From the NCBI GenBank assembly GCA_003116995.1, contig BDSL01000111.1:124001-188000 (forward strand): a stretch of DNA of 64,000 bases, in the 5' to 3' direction. The DNA is from Yamagishiella unicocca (taxonomy: Eukaryota; Chlorophyta; Chlorophyceae; Chlamydomonadales; Volvocaceae). Shown piece by piece: positions 10,195 through 22,937 of the stretch. Positions within the stretch are counted from its first letter, which is position 1, and each line of letters begins with the position of its first letter. The position numbers were made by a program, and so were the translations under genes. The notes under the pieces are model-generated. The model had not been told where the DNA came from. It saw only the letters and a program-made list of their open reading frames with translations, and ran no database searches.

Positions 10195-11480
10195 GGCATA
10201 CATACCCTCAGTGTGCTTTTTTTATTTATGCTGTGCATGCACCATGACATTTTCGAACCACACTCCATGTCCATGATAGGGCATGATAGGGCATGATAAA
10301 TAGCAGGGCGGCAGGGTGACAGGTATTGATCGGGACAACATAGACAGCATGGAAGGGCATGTTTCTTGGTGTGGCAGGACACAAGCTGCTGGCCCACATG
10401 ACACAGAACTTCCTTGCGAGCTCAGGGTGCATGTGGTCGATTGGGTGTGTGGCGTTCTGCACTTCACCAGGCTGGGCGTACCAATGAAGACGTACGCTCC
10501 ACATGCCGAGCTTGCCTGGGGCGCCGGTGTGCACCGTGCGTGTTTCCGTGCAGGAAGGTGATTTGCCCAGGCTGCATTTGCAGCGCACACACACGATACT
10601 CACGCAGGCCCCTGCACCACATTGTTACAAAGGGTATAGCGGCAACCTCAACCGCATCTTCTACCGCCACCTCATTTCGTGGTGGGTAGGATTCCATGCC
10701 ACCAGATGGCAGTGCTTGCATCCTGCAGAGTATGGCAGTCACGTCACGAGACGCCAACGGAGCCGTACGCAACCTTCGACACCACCACTTCACCCCAGCG
10801 AACTTCCTGCGGCGCCCCCACTTGGAACTGCCACCAACGAGCCGCAGCTAGGCACCCGCCAGGAGGGTGACATGCTAGTAATGCGGCACCTGCCTTGTGC
10901 TATTCATGCCCGGGGGCATTCTGCCTTCAGCGTCAGCCCCTGCTGAGGCCTCCTAGTCACAACCCACCCACTCACGTCGCCCTCAGCAGTCCCATACGGC
11001 TGTGCCCATACGCCTGTCACATATTGTACGCCCCAACAGTGCAGATGCATACCAGGTGGCGACCAAAATCCCTATCGGATCCTGCCCACAAACGTTGGAG
11101 CAACAACAGTGGTCTGGAGCAACAACTGTGGTAACTTGGACCTCGGCAATGCGGTACCTGCGCGTTGAACAGCAGCTATGCGCCCCCGGCTGCGCAAACC
11201 TGCGTCCGCGCTTCATCGCTGGTGGTCTGTTGCAGATCACGACAACACTACTCCAGAACCCCGCCATCCAGAGTTGGGTCTAAGTCAATAGGTGATGCTC
11301 ACTAATCACCTGGGTTGGCTCTATCCCGCTGAAAACAGCGGCCGCAGGGGGGGGGCCCTTCTCCGACCAGCACCGCGCAGAGCTGCGCCGCCTAAACACA
11401 CAGTTGCACCCACCACCATCAAGGTCACAGCACGCGCCTTCACGGCCCTAGCGCACTCCCAGTGCCTCCATCATCACGCC
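10195..11480. other. Intergenic region downstream of CPC1, no gene recognised
   Basis: Several ORFs of 80-150 codons overlap on both strands without recognisable motifs. One plus-strand stretch near 10620-10720 (GYSGNLNRIFYRHLISWW) has protein-like composition but no continuation. The region includes the 3' flank of CPC1. No TTACA (reverse TGTAA) lies within 200 bp of its stop codon. Confidence 0.45.
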
Positions 11481-14400
11481 TCACAGCCGTGTGGCCACAA
11501 AGGCGTCCTTCCAGCCGTACCGCTCCAGCATCCGCTTCACGAACCGCTCGCCGGCTGCGCTGTACATGAGCTGCTCCGCCGTGACGGTGGGGTTGGCGGC
11601 GGCGGCAGCGAACTGCGCCGCCGTCAGCACCGGTGCACGGGCCGCGCCGCCCGGCGGTGTCGCCGTGCGGCTGTTCGCGCCGGACGCAGTGCCGGGCCGC
11701 ACGTTGCGGCTTTCCCACACCGCCTTGACCACACCCATGACCTCTTCGCTGCTGAAGGGCGACCGGTGGAGGTCGGCGGCGCCCTCTGCTCCCAGTGGGT
11801 ACGCTATCCGGAACACCTGGTCGGCGCTGGCGCGGGCGTTGGAAGAGATGTCGGCGGTGGCGACGCTGAACGCCTTCTTGATTCCGGCGAACGCGTCCCG
11901 GTCGGCGCACAGGTACAGCAGGCAGGCGCGGTAGTCGAGGCGAGGGGTACCGTCGGCCGCGGGCGAGGAGAACAGCGCCCACAGCACCTGCTTGAGGGCC
12001 GCGGGGCTGCGGGAGGAGGGACAGAGGGGAGGGGGAGAGCAGGAATGGTAAGCAGGAGAGGTGTCATACACAGTGGTGTGGTGGGCTCCAGGCGCGCAGG
12101 CTAGGTGCGAGACGTGCGCCCATGCCCCGGCGAAGTGCTCTCCGCGGGTCGTGTAGAGAGTTGGCGCCCTCCCAACCCGAACTTCGCGTCGGCACAAAAT
12201 GCAATCGCGAACTCGTCATGACTTGCCGCGCACCTGTCGTACTGCCCGTCATCAACCGGTGGGGTGCTCGGGGGCGCGGCGGCTGCCGGGTCCGGCCAGC
12301 TCTCGCCGTCTCCCGGCGTGTAGCCGGTGTGGGACTCCAGCTCGCTCAGCTCGCGGCGGCTCTCGGACGAGGGCTCGCCGGCCTCGGGGACTGGTGGCGA
12401 GCCAGTGGGGGCTGAGCCAGGCTGCGCTGCGCGGTACTGGAACCACAGCTCCGCCGCCGACCACTCCTCCTGGCTGAGCAGCCCGTCGTGGTCCTTGTCC
12501 AGCTCGGCACAGATCTGCGGGGGGGCGCGGCAGGAGGGGCAGGAGGGGCAGGAGGAGGGGGACAGTCGGGGTGAGGGGCAGGAAGAGGGGGCAGTCGGGA
12601 TGGGGGGCAGGCCGCAGGAGGGTGCAACGAGACGGAAAGACAAGGGAGGCGGGCGCAGGAACACACAGCACACCGGCGGGTGCAAGATGGGACGGGTGGC
12701 AGCAGCAGTTGTAAGGCGCGGAGCGGGCAAGTGTAAAGTTCGTCTTGGCCGTCTCACTATCCTATCCGACCCCGTCGCTCGTCCAGCACCCAACAGCCAC
12801 TTACGTCGACTTGGTCGGCCATCTCCGCGCAGTCTGACCGGGCGATGAGCGGGAACGCCGCGACCACCAGGTGCGAAACCAGCTCCCGCCAGTCCACATA
12901 AGTACTGTACAGCGGGTCGTACAGCCGCAGCGCGCCCAGCATGCTCGCCACACTGGCGCCGCGCCATGCCTCCGGCAGCGCGCCCTCCGCCGCCAGGCGA
13001 CACACCATCTCCGCCGCCTCCTGCAGCCGCATGAAGCCGCCCGGCGCCGACGACAGGAACGCAGCCGTGAGGGCGCCCAGCTGCTTGGTGGACAGCAGCC
13101 CGCCGGGGGGCTGCACCTCGCGCGGCTCGGGCCTGGGCAGCGGCGGTGGTGCCTCGACCAGCAGACCGCCCTCGTCCAGCAGCAGGTACTCGTCCTGCAG
13201 CCGCAGGTCGTGAGGCAGCTGCTCCCCAGCCGCTGCAGCGGCCTTGGACACCTGCGGTGCCGAGGGAGGGGAAACGACACCCAGGGGTGTGGTCAGCACG
13301 CAGTCCCACGCGCGTCACGAGCGGCTCGTCCCCCTGCGCCCGCCATCCTCATCGCCCTTGGTTTGTCGGACGTGGATTGCGCGGACACCTTTTTACACAC
13401 CCTGTGACCATCAACCTCATCGCCCTTGGCTTATATTCCCCCCCCCCCCGTGCAACGCAGCCTAGTGTCGCAGTGCACCTCAGGACCCGCAACCCGGCCC
13501 CCGGCCCGCCACACGCCCAAGCCCCAACCCCCTCCCCCTCGCGCCAACCCACCTTCTCCAGTGCAGCCACTGCTGCGCACTCGGCGCGGTAGCGTGCGCG
13601 CACCCAGTCGCCCAGCTTGGCGGTGGTGCCGGTCGCCAGCGCGTGGATCTCGTCCATCTGGCCCAGGCAGCGGTCCGCCAGCAGCGCCAGTCGCGCCTCC
13701 AGGATCGCCACCTCGCGGCCGCAACCCTCCAGCAGCTCATGCGTCAGCGTCTCCGCCACACGCGGGTCGACCACGGCCTCCGCGTCCTCATCACCGCCCT
13801 TGCCCTTGCCCTTGCCAGCCGGCTTGGCGACCGCCTCCTTCTTGGCCTTCTTCGGGTCGTCCGGTGTGGGCTCCCAGGCAGTCAACGTGGTCTTGGCCAG
13901 CGCGATCAGCAACTTGCACGCCAGCGCCAGCGGCGGCGCGCGCTGCTCCAGCTGCGCCACCCACGCGGGCATCGCCACAGCCGCCTTGGCCTTGGGGTCG
14001 ATCTTGTCCTTCAGCTCCGGCGGCACGCCGCCGGACAGCAGGTCGGGCGCGGCCACGTCGGGCAGCGGCGGCGGCTCCCGCGGCGCGAACAGCGGCGCCC
14101 ACTTGGCGTGCGTGTGGCTGCGCAGGAAGTTGAGCGCCGCGGAGAAGCGGTCGCCCTCCACCTGCGCCAGCGCGACGAACTGCTGCGCCAGCAGGGAGCT
14201 GTGGTCCGCCACGAACGAGTCTGCCGCCACCGCGGCGCGCTGCGCCTCCGCCTCCTCCATCTTGCGGTCGCACAGCGCCCACAGCTGGTCTCGGAGCTCC
14301 TCGCAGCGCAGCAGCAGCTCGCCGCGCGACTCCTTGGACCCGCGCAGGTCAGCCTCCACCGCGTTGAAGGCGGTGAGGAAGCGGGCCACCAGCGCCGGCT

Positions 14401-17400
14401 TCTCGTCGGGCCGCTGCAGCAGGTCGCGGAAGCTCTGCCGCAGGGCGTCGAAATGGCGCTGCGCGCCCGCGTGCTGCTCCGCCAGGCCCGTGAAGCCCAG
14501 CGACAGGCCGTCCAGGTAGCTCCGCTCCAGGGTCTGCCACTCGGCGTGCAGGCTGCCGGCCAGCTCCCGCGGCAACGGCGGCGGCTGCGGCACTGCGTCG
14601 ACTGGGCCCGCGACGCTGGCCTCGCCGGTCGCCGACTCGGCGGTCTGCGGCGGCGCACCGACGTCGACGGCGCTCGTCTGCGGGCGCGGGAAGGCGACAC
14701 TGGACTCCGATGGGATCTCCGTGGCTGCGGCCAGGCGCTCCGCCTCCGCTGCCGCGACGGCCGCCGCCTCCTTCGCCGCCATGGCCTTGTTGGCCGCCTC
14801 CTGCGCGCCACGCGCCGCCTTCTCGGCCTCCGTTGCGGCGGCCGCCGCCTCCGTCTCGGCGTGCGCAGACACCTCTGCGTCACCCAGCGACTTGTGCGCC
14901 CGGTCCACCGCCTCCGCCGCCGCGGCGGCTGACGACGCGGCGCGCTCCGCGTGCGAGTTTGCGTCCGTGACGGCGCCGCGAGCCACCTTGAGCTGCTCCG
15001 CGCACTTGGCCGCAGCTTGCGCCTTGAGCACCTCCGTCGCCGCCGGGTCGGGGTTCTTGCCGCCCGTCAGCAGCGCCGTCGCCTGGATCTCCGCCTTCTT
15101 GGCCGACAGCAGCTCCCGCGCCGCCGACTCGGCGGCGCTCTGCGCCAGCTCAGCAAACTCGTGCGCCTGCTCCGCCGACGCGCGGGCCTTATGCGCTGCC
15201 TCCGCGGCGGCGCGGCAGCTAGCTGCGGCGGCCTTGGCGCGCAGCAGTCCCTCCGCGATGTCGCTGGACGACGCCAGCACCTCACCCAGCGGCCCTGAGC
15301 CGTCGATGGGTCGGCGCAGCCGGCTGAAGCGCCGCAGCCAGTCGTCCAGCGCGCCCGCCAGCTCCGACTGCGCGGCCAGGCGGTGCTGGATCTGCTGGGC
15401 GTCATTGGAGCTGTCGGCGACCTCACGCAGCCGGGCCGACAGGCCGGGGTCGTTGGCCGGCGGCGGGTCGAACTCCAGGTGGTACACCCGGCCGGTGTCG
15501 GGGTCCAGTCGGCGTCCCAGCGCGCGCTTGAGGGCCAGCTCGGGGTCGGCCAGGCCGCACACAACCACCGCGTCAAGCCCCGAAACCAGCGGTCGCCCGA
15601 CCTGCGGCAGCGCCGCCGCCGGAGGCGGCGCGATGGTGCTGGCGGCGTCGATGAGCGACTGCTCCGAGTCCAGGTCCAGCCCCGTCAGCATGTGCTCCAG
15701 CAGCACCGCCTGCGTGGCGGTGCGCGGGAAGCCGTCCACCACGAAGCCGCGGCCCTCGTTGCCGGGCTGAACCGCCGCCGCCGCCGCCGCCTTGCCTGCA
15801 GCGCCGGCCTTGGGGGCGGCCTTGCCGGCCTTAGTCTTGGGGTCCACCGCAGCCGGCGGCGACCACTCGGTGGCGTCCTTCATGCCCTGCACCACCAGCC
15901 GCACCAGCGCCTCGTCGGGCACGTCGCCGCCCGCCTGCAGCGCCGCCGCAATCTGTGCGCCGAGCTGCGCCTTGACGGACGGCAGCGGCGGCCCGGCGTC
16001 GGCGTCATCGTCCACCACCGCGGCACCCTCGCCAGCGGCAGCGGCCTGCGTCGGCGTCGTTGGCCTTGACCTTGGCGCCGCAGGCGGCGCAGCCGCCGCT
16101 GCCGCGGCGGCCGCCGCGGCCGCGGCCACCGAGGCCTCGTACTCCTGGGCCGCCGCCATGGCGTCCGCCACCAGCGCCTCCGGGTCCAGCAGCAGCAGGC
16201 GGTTCTTACGCGCCAGGTCCTGAGCCACGGTGGTCTTGCCGGAGAAGGGGGCGCCCACGACGGCCAGGCGCAGCGGCAGGCTCTCGATGGCGGGCAGCTC
16301 GGGCTGCGGCGCGGGCTCTCGGGAGAGGACCGCCAGCTCGCCAACAACCTACACCGCGGGAGTAGTGAAAGGGGGAGGGGGGCGTTTGCGCTCGGGCCGG
16401 GGACCTGCACCTGCCAGTGAGCCCGTGGCCCTCATGGCCGAAAGCAAGGGGTGCCATGCACGGCTGTTTCAGGTGGTGCTGGCATCTCCGTTTGGTCAAA
16501 CAGGCGCCCATGCCTAGCTGCAGCCCTCGTGCCGTACCTACAGCCCGTAACGTGATTGCCAAGCACACTCACCTTACCGGCATTCGTACCGCCGCCGCCC
16601 ATCCACCGACCCAACCCGGGTGCAGCCCAGCCCCCTACTGCCCACGAGCCCCCGCCGGCCCCCAGCCGGAACCTCCAACCCACGCACCTGCCCCAACAGC
16701 TCGTCGTGGCCGATAGGTCCCTGCTCCCGCACCCAGTCGCCGCTGCAGTCCAGGTAGTCCCCGACCAGCGCCCGCCCCAGCCGCATCGTCGCGTCGCGCC
16801 CCTCCGCCTCCGCGGCCTCCGCGGCAGCTCCCTGAGGCGGCGCTGCCGGGCCGAGCTCCGGGTCCCCGGAGGTGAACATGGCCAGCCACTGGCGCCACTC
16901 GCGGCGGGGCACCAGGTTGCCGGTGGCGACTCGGTACTCGGCGGCGCGCTCCGCGAGGCCCACCAGCTGGTAGGCCATCTCGCGGGCAAAGGCGGCGTGC
17001 TTGTCGGCCTTCGCGTCGGCGCGAGCCTGCTGCGCGGCCCGCCAGGCCTCCATCTCCAGCGCCGCCTCCGCCTCGTACGCCTCGCGCATGGACCTGGGCG
17101 AGAGGGTACAGGCCGGGAACATGGGCGGCGGTGTTAAGTGTTTCTGTGGCGAGAGACAATCGCCGCAAGGCTAGCGTACCTGACGTTATGTACGTGTGTG
17201 GCGAGTCAATATACGAGTCAATATAAAGGCTCAATATAAAGGCTCGATATAAAGGCTCGATATAAAGGCTCAATATAAAGGCTCAATATAAAGGCTCAAT
17301 ATAAAGGCTCGATATAAAGGCTGGCGTACCTCACCGACGCAGTATCAGTGCTCTGGTCCATTGCCCTTGCAGGTGGGCTGCCAGGGAACTTGTTTGAGGG

Positions 17401-20400
17401 TGAATGGCTTCTCCCTGGCCTCTCCCTGGTCCCTCCCTGGCCCCTCCCTGGTCCCTCCCTCGCCCCATTTCCCTCCCCAGCCCAAGTCCCGGCGCTCGCT
17501 CACCGGTGCATCTCCACCTCGCGCCGCAGGGTCTCCTCCCAGTCCCGCTCCCGCCGCTCCGCGTACTGCCGCTCCCGCAGCAGCCGGTTCTCCCGCATCA
17601 CCTCCTTCTCTTGGCTCACCTGCAGCCAACGCAACGCCGCAGCAGGGGTACCCGTCAGACCCAATGGACTGGCAGCTCGGCACAAGTCCAGGCCACATGA
17701 GACGTGCACCGTGCATGGTGCATATCAAACACGACCTCGTGGTGCTACCACGGATTAGCTGCCTTGCCGTTCTCTAAAGCCACCCCCGGCCGCGGCAAAT
17801 CCTCCCCTCCCCTCCACCCACCTGCCACAGCCGGGCTGCCAGCCGCTGCTCCTCGCTGCTCTGCATCTGCAGCGCGGTGACCAGCGCGTCCATCTGCGCC
17901 TTCCGCTCCGCAGTGGCGGCGGCAGCCTGCTGCTCCACCACCATCTTGCGCCGCCGGGCCTGTGGGGTTGGGCGGCGACAAGGTGGGCCGAAAGACAGGT
18001 AGAGAACCGCACTGCGCGAGGCCAGGCGGCGAGACGACTGAGTACATGCGCCATGCATACTGCCTCAGAGGAGGACCTCAATTGAGGCCGCCCCCGCATC
18101 GCAATCGGGCTTCACAAGCACCGGCAGCGACGCACCTCGCGTTCGCGTTTGGACGCGATGTCGTCCGCCCTCGCGTCCTTCACCCCGCGCATGTACGCCG
18201 CAGTGTCCTCCAGCAGCTTGGCGGTGGCGGCAGCGCGGCTCCTCATCATCTCCATGTGCTCCAGGGGGGTCTTGCCAGCCGGCGGCGCGAGCACCTCCTC
18301 GCCTGACCCCCACAAACGACGAGAGGCAAGGACATGGGCGCTTCACAGGACTGGAGGCCGGTTGCGCGCGGGAGCGCGTCAGTGCGGACAAATCCAATGG
18401 AGGGCTTGCCGCGGTTACCGTATATCACTGGGGCAGTCAGCATCGTCCGCTTTACAGTCGCGCAATTCCATCAGGGCATTTCCCCCCTGAGGGGCAACCG
18501 CCAGATCTCGTCGCTGCCCCACCCCTTACACACACACGTGTCCCTTGCGCCACTTGCCTTCCCCTTGGTCGCCCCGCACGAGCCGCTTCATGTTGATTTC
18601 GAACGCATCGATGCCGCCATGCACATCCAGCGCCGAGTGATGCAGCTCCTCCAGCTTCCTCCTCCGCGCCTTTTCGCTCAGAGCCAGCTCCACGCGCAAC
18701 TCCTCGCGCTCCATCTCCTCCTGCCCGGACGGCGACAATGCAGCCGCTTCAGAGGGGATGGCGACGCCGCGCACGGTGCTATTGGCCACGCCGCTGGTCG
18801 CCGGGTGCGCTACTCGACGTTGATGCCCACCTCATACTACAACCAACGCAACTGGTGGCGCTGTGATCTCCCTTCTGAACCGGCGACCTCTATGCACCAT
18901 TCTGTTTGTCAGCCAGATAACTCGAAACCCATGTCTGCTATCGGCGAACTGCCACAGCTGGCACCCCGGCATCCGGCTGGCCTTTTCCGCGCGTGATCGA
19001 ATGCGTATTCAGTTTCACGTCTCCCAGAGCGGTGTAGCCAACACGCGGCGTGCTGCACCACCGCCCCTAGTAAGGAAACACCCATGGCGGCTCGTAGCGG
19101 TGTGCGCTGCATAACTAACCCTCGCCCCGCGCTCACACCCAGCCCGCCGCCCGCCGTACCAACCTTGCGTTTCAGCAGGGCCGCGTGCACTGCATCGTCC
19201 CTCGCCAGCTTCTGCGTCTTATCGCCGCGGGCGCTGCTCAGCTTATCCATCTGGCCAGCCCGGAAGGTATCATGCTGTGCCGTGTGCTGCGCACGCTCGC
19301 GCAGCAGCGCTGCCAGCGCATCGCGCTGCTGCCGCAGGCCCTCGTCCGCAAATTTAGATAGGTGGATGTTCTCCATTACCACGTTGGGGTTGGCGGCCTG
19401 GAGACGCAGCAGGTCCTCGAATTGCCTGGAGTGGGTGACGAGCAGCAGTGGAGGTCCGTCCAGTCGAACCAATTTCCCTAGGAGCCGTACAGATGGAAGC
19501 ACGACCGGCGTCGCGCATACAAAGCCGCAACAACTAGAACCTCATGCGCAGGTGTGCGTGAGCCGAGCGCTGAGCTGCGGGTGTGTTAGTCCGTAGACAG
19601 GCGTTTATACTCAGCTCTTAGGCACGTGTACTTTCGCTGGCGCGTGCAAGCACCCCCCCTCAGCCGTGCTCAAGCAGTACAACCTACTCCCACCATGAAA
19701 CCATGGAGCAATTGAGGTACAAGTACTTGTCGGGCCGGGTTTGGCCAGCACTCCCTGCCCTTCAACCCAAGAGCATACCTGTGCGCGCTCATCTCGTATT
19801 TCTCCTTGCTAGTATTGTGCTTTTGGGCCTCCAGAAGCGCCCGGGAGGGGCTGACCGATGCGCCCAAGGTCCTGCCGAGGCTTCCGGTGTGCTCAAACTT
19901 CTGCACAGGACCCCGGCACGATATCCCCGCCCACCAGGTGAGCAACATGGAGTACGGCGCAGGTCCCTACGTTTACCATGAGCGCCATTCCTCACCGTCA
20001 GGGTTTTGTTGATGCTGTTGACGTTTTGCTTAATGGAGTACAGCAGGCGCGCCGCTACGCCAGCCTCTTCACGAATAAGCATATTGACAACTCGCGTATC
20101 CAGGGTCACACCCAGCTTTCTGAATGTGGGCTGCAAGAACAGACAGGCATACGTTAGGAACTGCAGCTGCCGTGCGCGGCACGCTCACATGCTGTCCGCA
20201 CCTGAAGCCGGGTGTAATTGTTTATCATTGAGTCCGGCATTTTCTTCGAATCGAAACGCTCCACATCCGGCTGAAGGTTGTACTTGCTGAGGAGCTGCCC
20301 AAACAAGAACCCAGAAGCGAAGTCCTGCGAAGCATGCCCAGTTTTTTGCTGTCCCTGCCGATGTTGTCAAAAGCATTCGTATGCAAGGTACATACCCGCT

Positions 20401-20464
20401 CTATATTGTCTGATATCGGCAACCCAAGCTCCTCCGTGAGCCACGTCCTCAGTAGGTCGCTCAT
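11481..20464 (-). CDS. CPC1: CPC1, ciliary central-pair protein (SPEF2/KPL2 orthologue)
   Basis: Fourteen exons join in phase, giving 1916 aa: 20464-20396, 20324-20202, 20130-19996, 19900-19779, 19425-19164, 18720-18558, 18302-18136, 17959-17822, 17619-17504, 17093-16688, 16348-13553, 13251-12805, 12514-12234 and 12006-11481. Residues 1-109 form the N-terminal CH-like domain of the SPEF2 family (MSDLLRTWLTEELG start). Residues 150-560 are largely charged coiled coil. An adenylate-kinase domain begins with the P-loop GAPFSGKT at about 599. Its GFPRT motif follows at about 773, and its LID-like segment GRRLDPDTG retains the arginines. An Ala-rich helical stretch follows. An EF-hand (DKDHDGLLSQEEW) lies just after residue 1649. 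In Chlamydomonas, CPC1 is a roughly 205-kDa protein of a C1 central-microtubule projection and affects beat frequency; the predicted length fits. The intron after 18558 appears to start with GC. Confidence 0.95.
17205..17322. repeat. 13-bp tandem repeat (ggctcaatataaa) in a CPC1 intron
   Basis: About eight copies of an AT-rich 13-mer, alternating ggctcaatataaa and ggctcgatataaa, lie in the intron between 17503 and 17094. The composition is unlike the GC-rich surroundings. Confidence 0.92.
17404..17470. repeat. Degenerate (ccctccctgg)n tract in a CPC1 intron
   Basis: A pyrimidine-rich direct repeat of roughly 10-11 bp lies in a CPC1 intron; on the minus strand it is purine-rich. A similar word array occurs at about 53990-54030 in a callose synthase intron. 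Confidence 0.8.
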
Positions 20465-21254
20465 TTTTGCGAAGCCGAAGAAAAGGAATAAGCAAGGCTG
20501 CTATACTACAGATTGCGGTGTACACATTGAGCCGCGACGGCCCCGATGGCCGCGACGGCCCGAGCCAAGTGACAGTGAAACTTAGAAGCGGATGCAGCGT
20601 CACTGCGTTCTTGAGGAATGGAACTTATGATACCAGTTTCTGTTGATATTATTTTCTGTAAGTAAAGTTGCAAGGTAACCTTTCAGTGCAGGCTGAGGTC
20701 CCGCGTAAGAGTTGTGAGTTGAGTCCTCAGTTCTCGTCCTATGCCGTACGAGGTGCTCCGGCATTGGCGCATAGACAGTCGCTTTCTCGCAAGCCTTATC
20801 CAAGCATAGCAGTAGTAGATAGTATTTGCGCATCGACACCATCAGAACATGTCACAGGTAAGTGGATGGTCAGAATATCCCCTGGTTTCTCCATGCAAAG
20901 ATGGCGGCTGCGCGCCCCAAGAATCCTCGGGGCAACCCTCCGCGAGTTCGGCCCGCGGCCATAACGCGATACATGCACGCACAGCGCGACCAGTAAATCA
21001 TAACTGTCGACGTACGACGACATCATTGTCAAGCAAGAGACGCGTGTTCTTTCGTGTTGTTTATGGGTCGCGACACGGGGTTGCACAACCGACGCACGAG
21101 TATATAACAATCTACGACACTCAATGCCCACAGCAGCGCCACGGCGCCATGCGATCCTTACTTGGTCTCTTGCAATACACCCTACATCCTATGTACCACA
21201 CACGCACACACATCACCCCGCGGCTAGATCTCTAGCTAGTCTGGATGTCCTGCT
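20465..21254. other. Spacer between CPC1 and the 131-aa protein gene
   Basis: About 790 bp separates the CPC1 start codon from the stop codon of the next minus-strand gene. It must hold the CPC1 promoter and 5' UTR and the 3' UTR of the upstream gene. I could not place a TATA box or a reverse TGTAA signal with confidence. Confidence 0.45.
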
Positions 21255-22937
21255 CTAGTAAATGGTCTTGAGGCTACTCTTCTTTTGCTTGTGTGCCGTC
21301 ATAGCGCCGATGCGCACCACGGTCTTATCGGCGCGTGCAGTTGCCTGCAAGGAAATTGCAGGGCCACAGCCGTTAAGTGCAGGTTGACGGATGAAACGTA
21401 CCCGGGTGCGTCCGGAGGTTCACGTTGGCACGCCTGATGGCCGCGCCGGCATGCTCAACAGTCCTTTAACAATACCTCACGCACACTGTATAGCCACCAT
21501 GTAGAGCATAGGGTGAAGCTATATAGAGCATGCTTGATAGGACGTGCTTACTAGGACATGCTAAACTCGACGCTGGTACCAAAACCTCACGGAGCAAGTT
21601 CACTTGCGATCCGATCACGTCAGCATGGAGACACCGCACGCATCGATATCCGCCAACACAGTGAGGACAGAGCGTCCTTAAGTTGTACCCGAACGCACGA
21701 AGATATTCCGAACGTACATGCTCGGCCTTCTTTGATTTCCTCTGCTTCTGCGCCTTCGTCCGTTGCCCTCTTACAGCTTTCCTGTACGCGTGGCGGCATG
21801 GGTTGAGGGCAGCGCTGACATGCCAGCTCAGGCAAAGTATGATAAGGAAGGCACTCGAAGGGACTTGCCGGTGTTCGACCGAGGTATGTCCCCTACATAG
21901 TACTTAAGATAGCCCATGGAAGCTTCCGGAGCCTTCACAAGGGTAGGCGGTGCACCGCCGCCAATATACTTTGCGTGCAGGAGTTGACTGTACACCGTGC
22001 AGGAGTTGACTGTACACATGCGTTATGACGCGTTAACGCATGGACAGCGTACACACAGTGAAGGGAACATGTGTGTCACCATGGCAGCGCACTGCGTTTG
22101 GGGCGTGTAGCACTGCGCTTGCGGCGAATAATAGGCGCCAAACGATTGCGTGCGGCCACGCATCGTGCACCGTGCGCAGCACTGCGGACCCAGCCCGCGA
22201 AAGTTAGAGCAGCGGCGCGACTGCAAATGAAGCTAGTTGCATTGTGAGTCGCGAGACACCGCACGCGAATCGTGGCGGTAAAACAGCTTACATGTTCAAC
22301 TTTTGGACGCCCAGCGAGGTTCCCTTCGTGGCTTTGGGCCGTGGCGCATCTCCGACTTCCATGTCTGCAGTCAGCGGATACGAGGGCAGCAGGCCACAGG
22401 TTGGCTATGGTCCGCTCTAACATGCCGTTCAGACCCTCCCTGTCCTAGCCAGATGTTGGCATGGTGTGGGGATGCCAGGCTTGCAGCTAGGGAGCGGATA
22501 TACACCGCCGCCGTGCACAGTGCGTTGGGTGGGACTTAGGCCGGGTACCAGTACCAGTGCTGGACCCAAAAGAACACCACCAGCTACTAGATACATTCCC
22601 CCGCGCAACGGCGTGTATAAAACCGTGGCTGGCATCCCCCTGCTATATCGTAAGCGCCGCCGCGTGCCGCCGCACCTGCGGTTTCCCCAGCCGCCGTCAG
22701 CGGCACCGCCGGCGCTGGAACCTCTCCATCCAAAGCCATCGCCGATACTCCTGACACCCAGCCGCCATCTTTTTCTTCCTTCTTGTTGAAGAAGTCGTCA
22801 AACTCTGACTTCTTTGATCTGGCTTTCGCTTCTGCAACGGCATGGTCTCGGTCTATTGGCTCTTGGCGTTGCTACATTCCAGCCGGCTTCCCAAGATTTA
22901 ATAGCAAGTATATAGTGTACTCACTTGTCCTGCCCAT
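21255..22937 (-). CDS. Small basic protein of unknown function, 131 aa, five short exons
   Basis: Five exons join in phase: 22937-22925 (only 13 coding bases, MGRT), 22831-22676, 22364-22292, 21781-21718 and 21344-21255. The predicted start is MGRTKAKARSKKSEFDDFF and the end is KQKKSSLKTIY. Both ends are rich in Lys and Arg. The exon at 21781-21718 is almost entirely basic (RGQRTKAQKQRKSKK), as expected of a nuclear or nucleolar localisation signal. The middle, residues 30-75, is acidic to neutral and probably disordered. Donors are gtgagt, gtgcgg, gtaagc and gtacgt, and all acceptors are AG after pyrimidines. It is divergently arranged with the CBM20 gene, about 300 bp away. I do not recognise the family; a ribosome-biogenesis or other nucleolar role is a guess from composition alone. 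Confidence 0.72.
21974..22017. repeat. 22-bp perfect tandem duplication in an intron of the 131-aa gene
   Basis: The unit cgtgcaggagttgactgtac plus ac is present twice in immediate succession, within the intron 22291-21782. Confidence 0.95.

Noticed and set aside
10503..10946. Possible gene fragment with GYSGNLNRIFYRHLISWW
   Set aside because: The stretch is isolated, overlapping ORFs exist in other frames, and no continuation or domain could be recognised. It is left as intergenic.
5952..11480. tRNA or other structured RNA genes
   Set aside because: I looked for T-loop (GGTTCRAATCC-like) and A/B-box patterns and found none that could be folded into a cloverleaf by eye.
13426..16223. Long plus-strand ORFs opposite the large CPC1 exon (up to about 430 codons)
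   Set aside because: They are antisense shadows of the 2.8-kb GC-rich CPC1 exon, with Ala/Arg/Ser-rich composition and no motifs.
21402..21465. Additional exon HAGAAIRRANVNLRTHP in the 131-aa gene
   Set aside because: It has plausible splice sites, but its phase is incompatible with the last exon (GCA ACT GCA), whereas skipping it gives a clean phase-0 junction.
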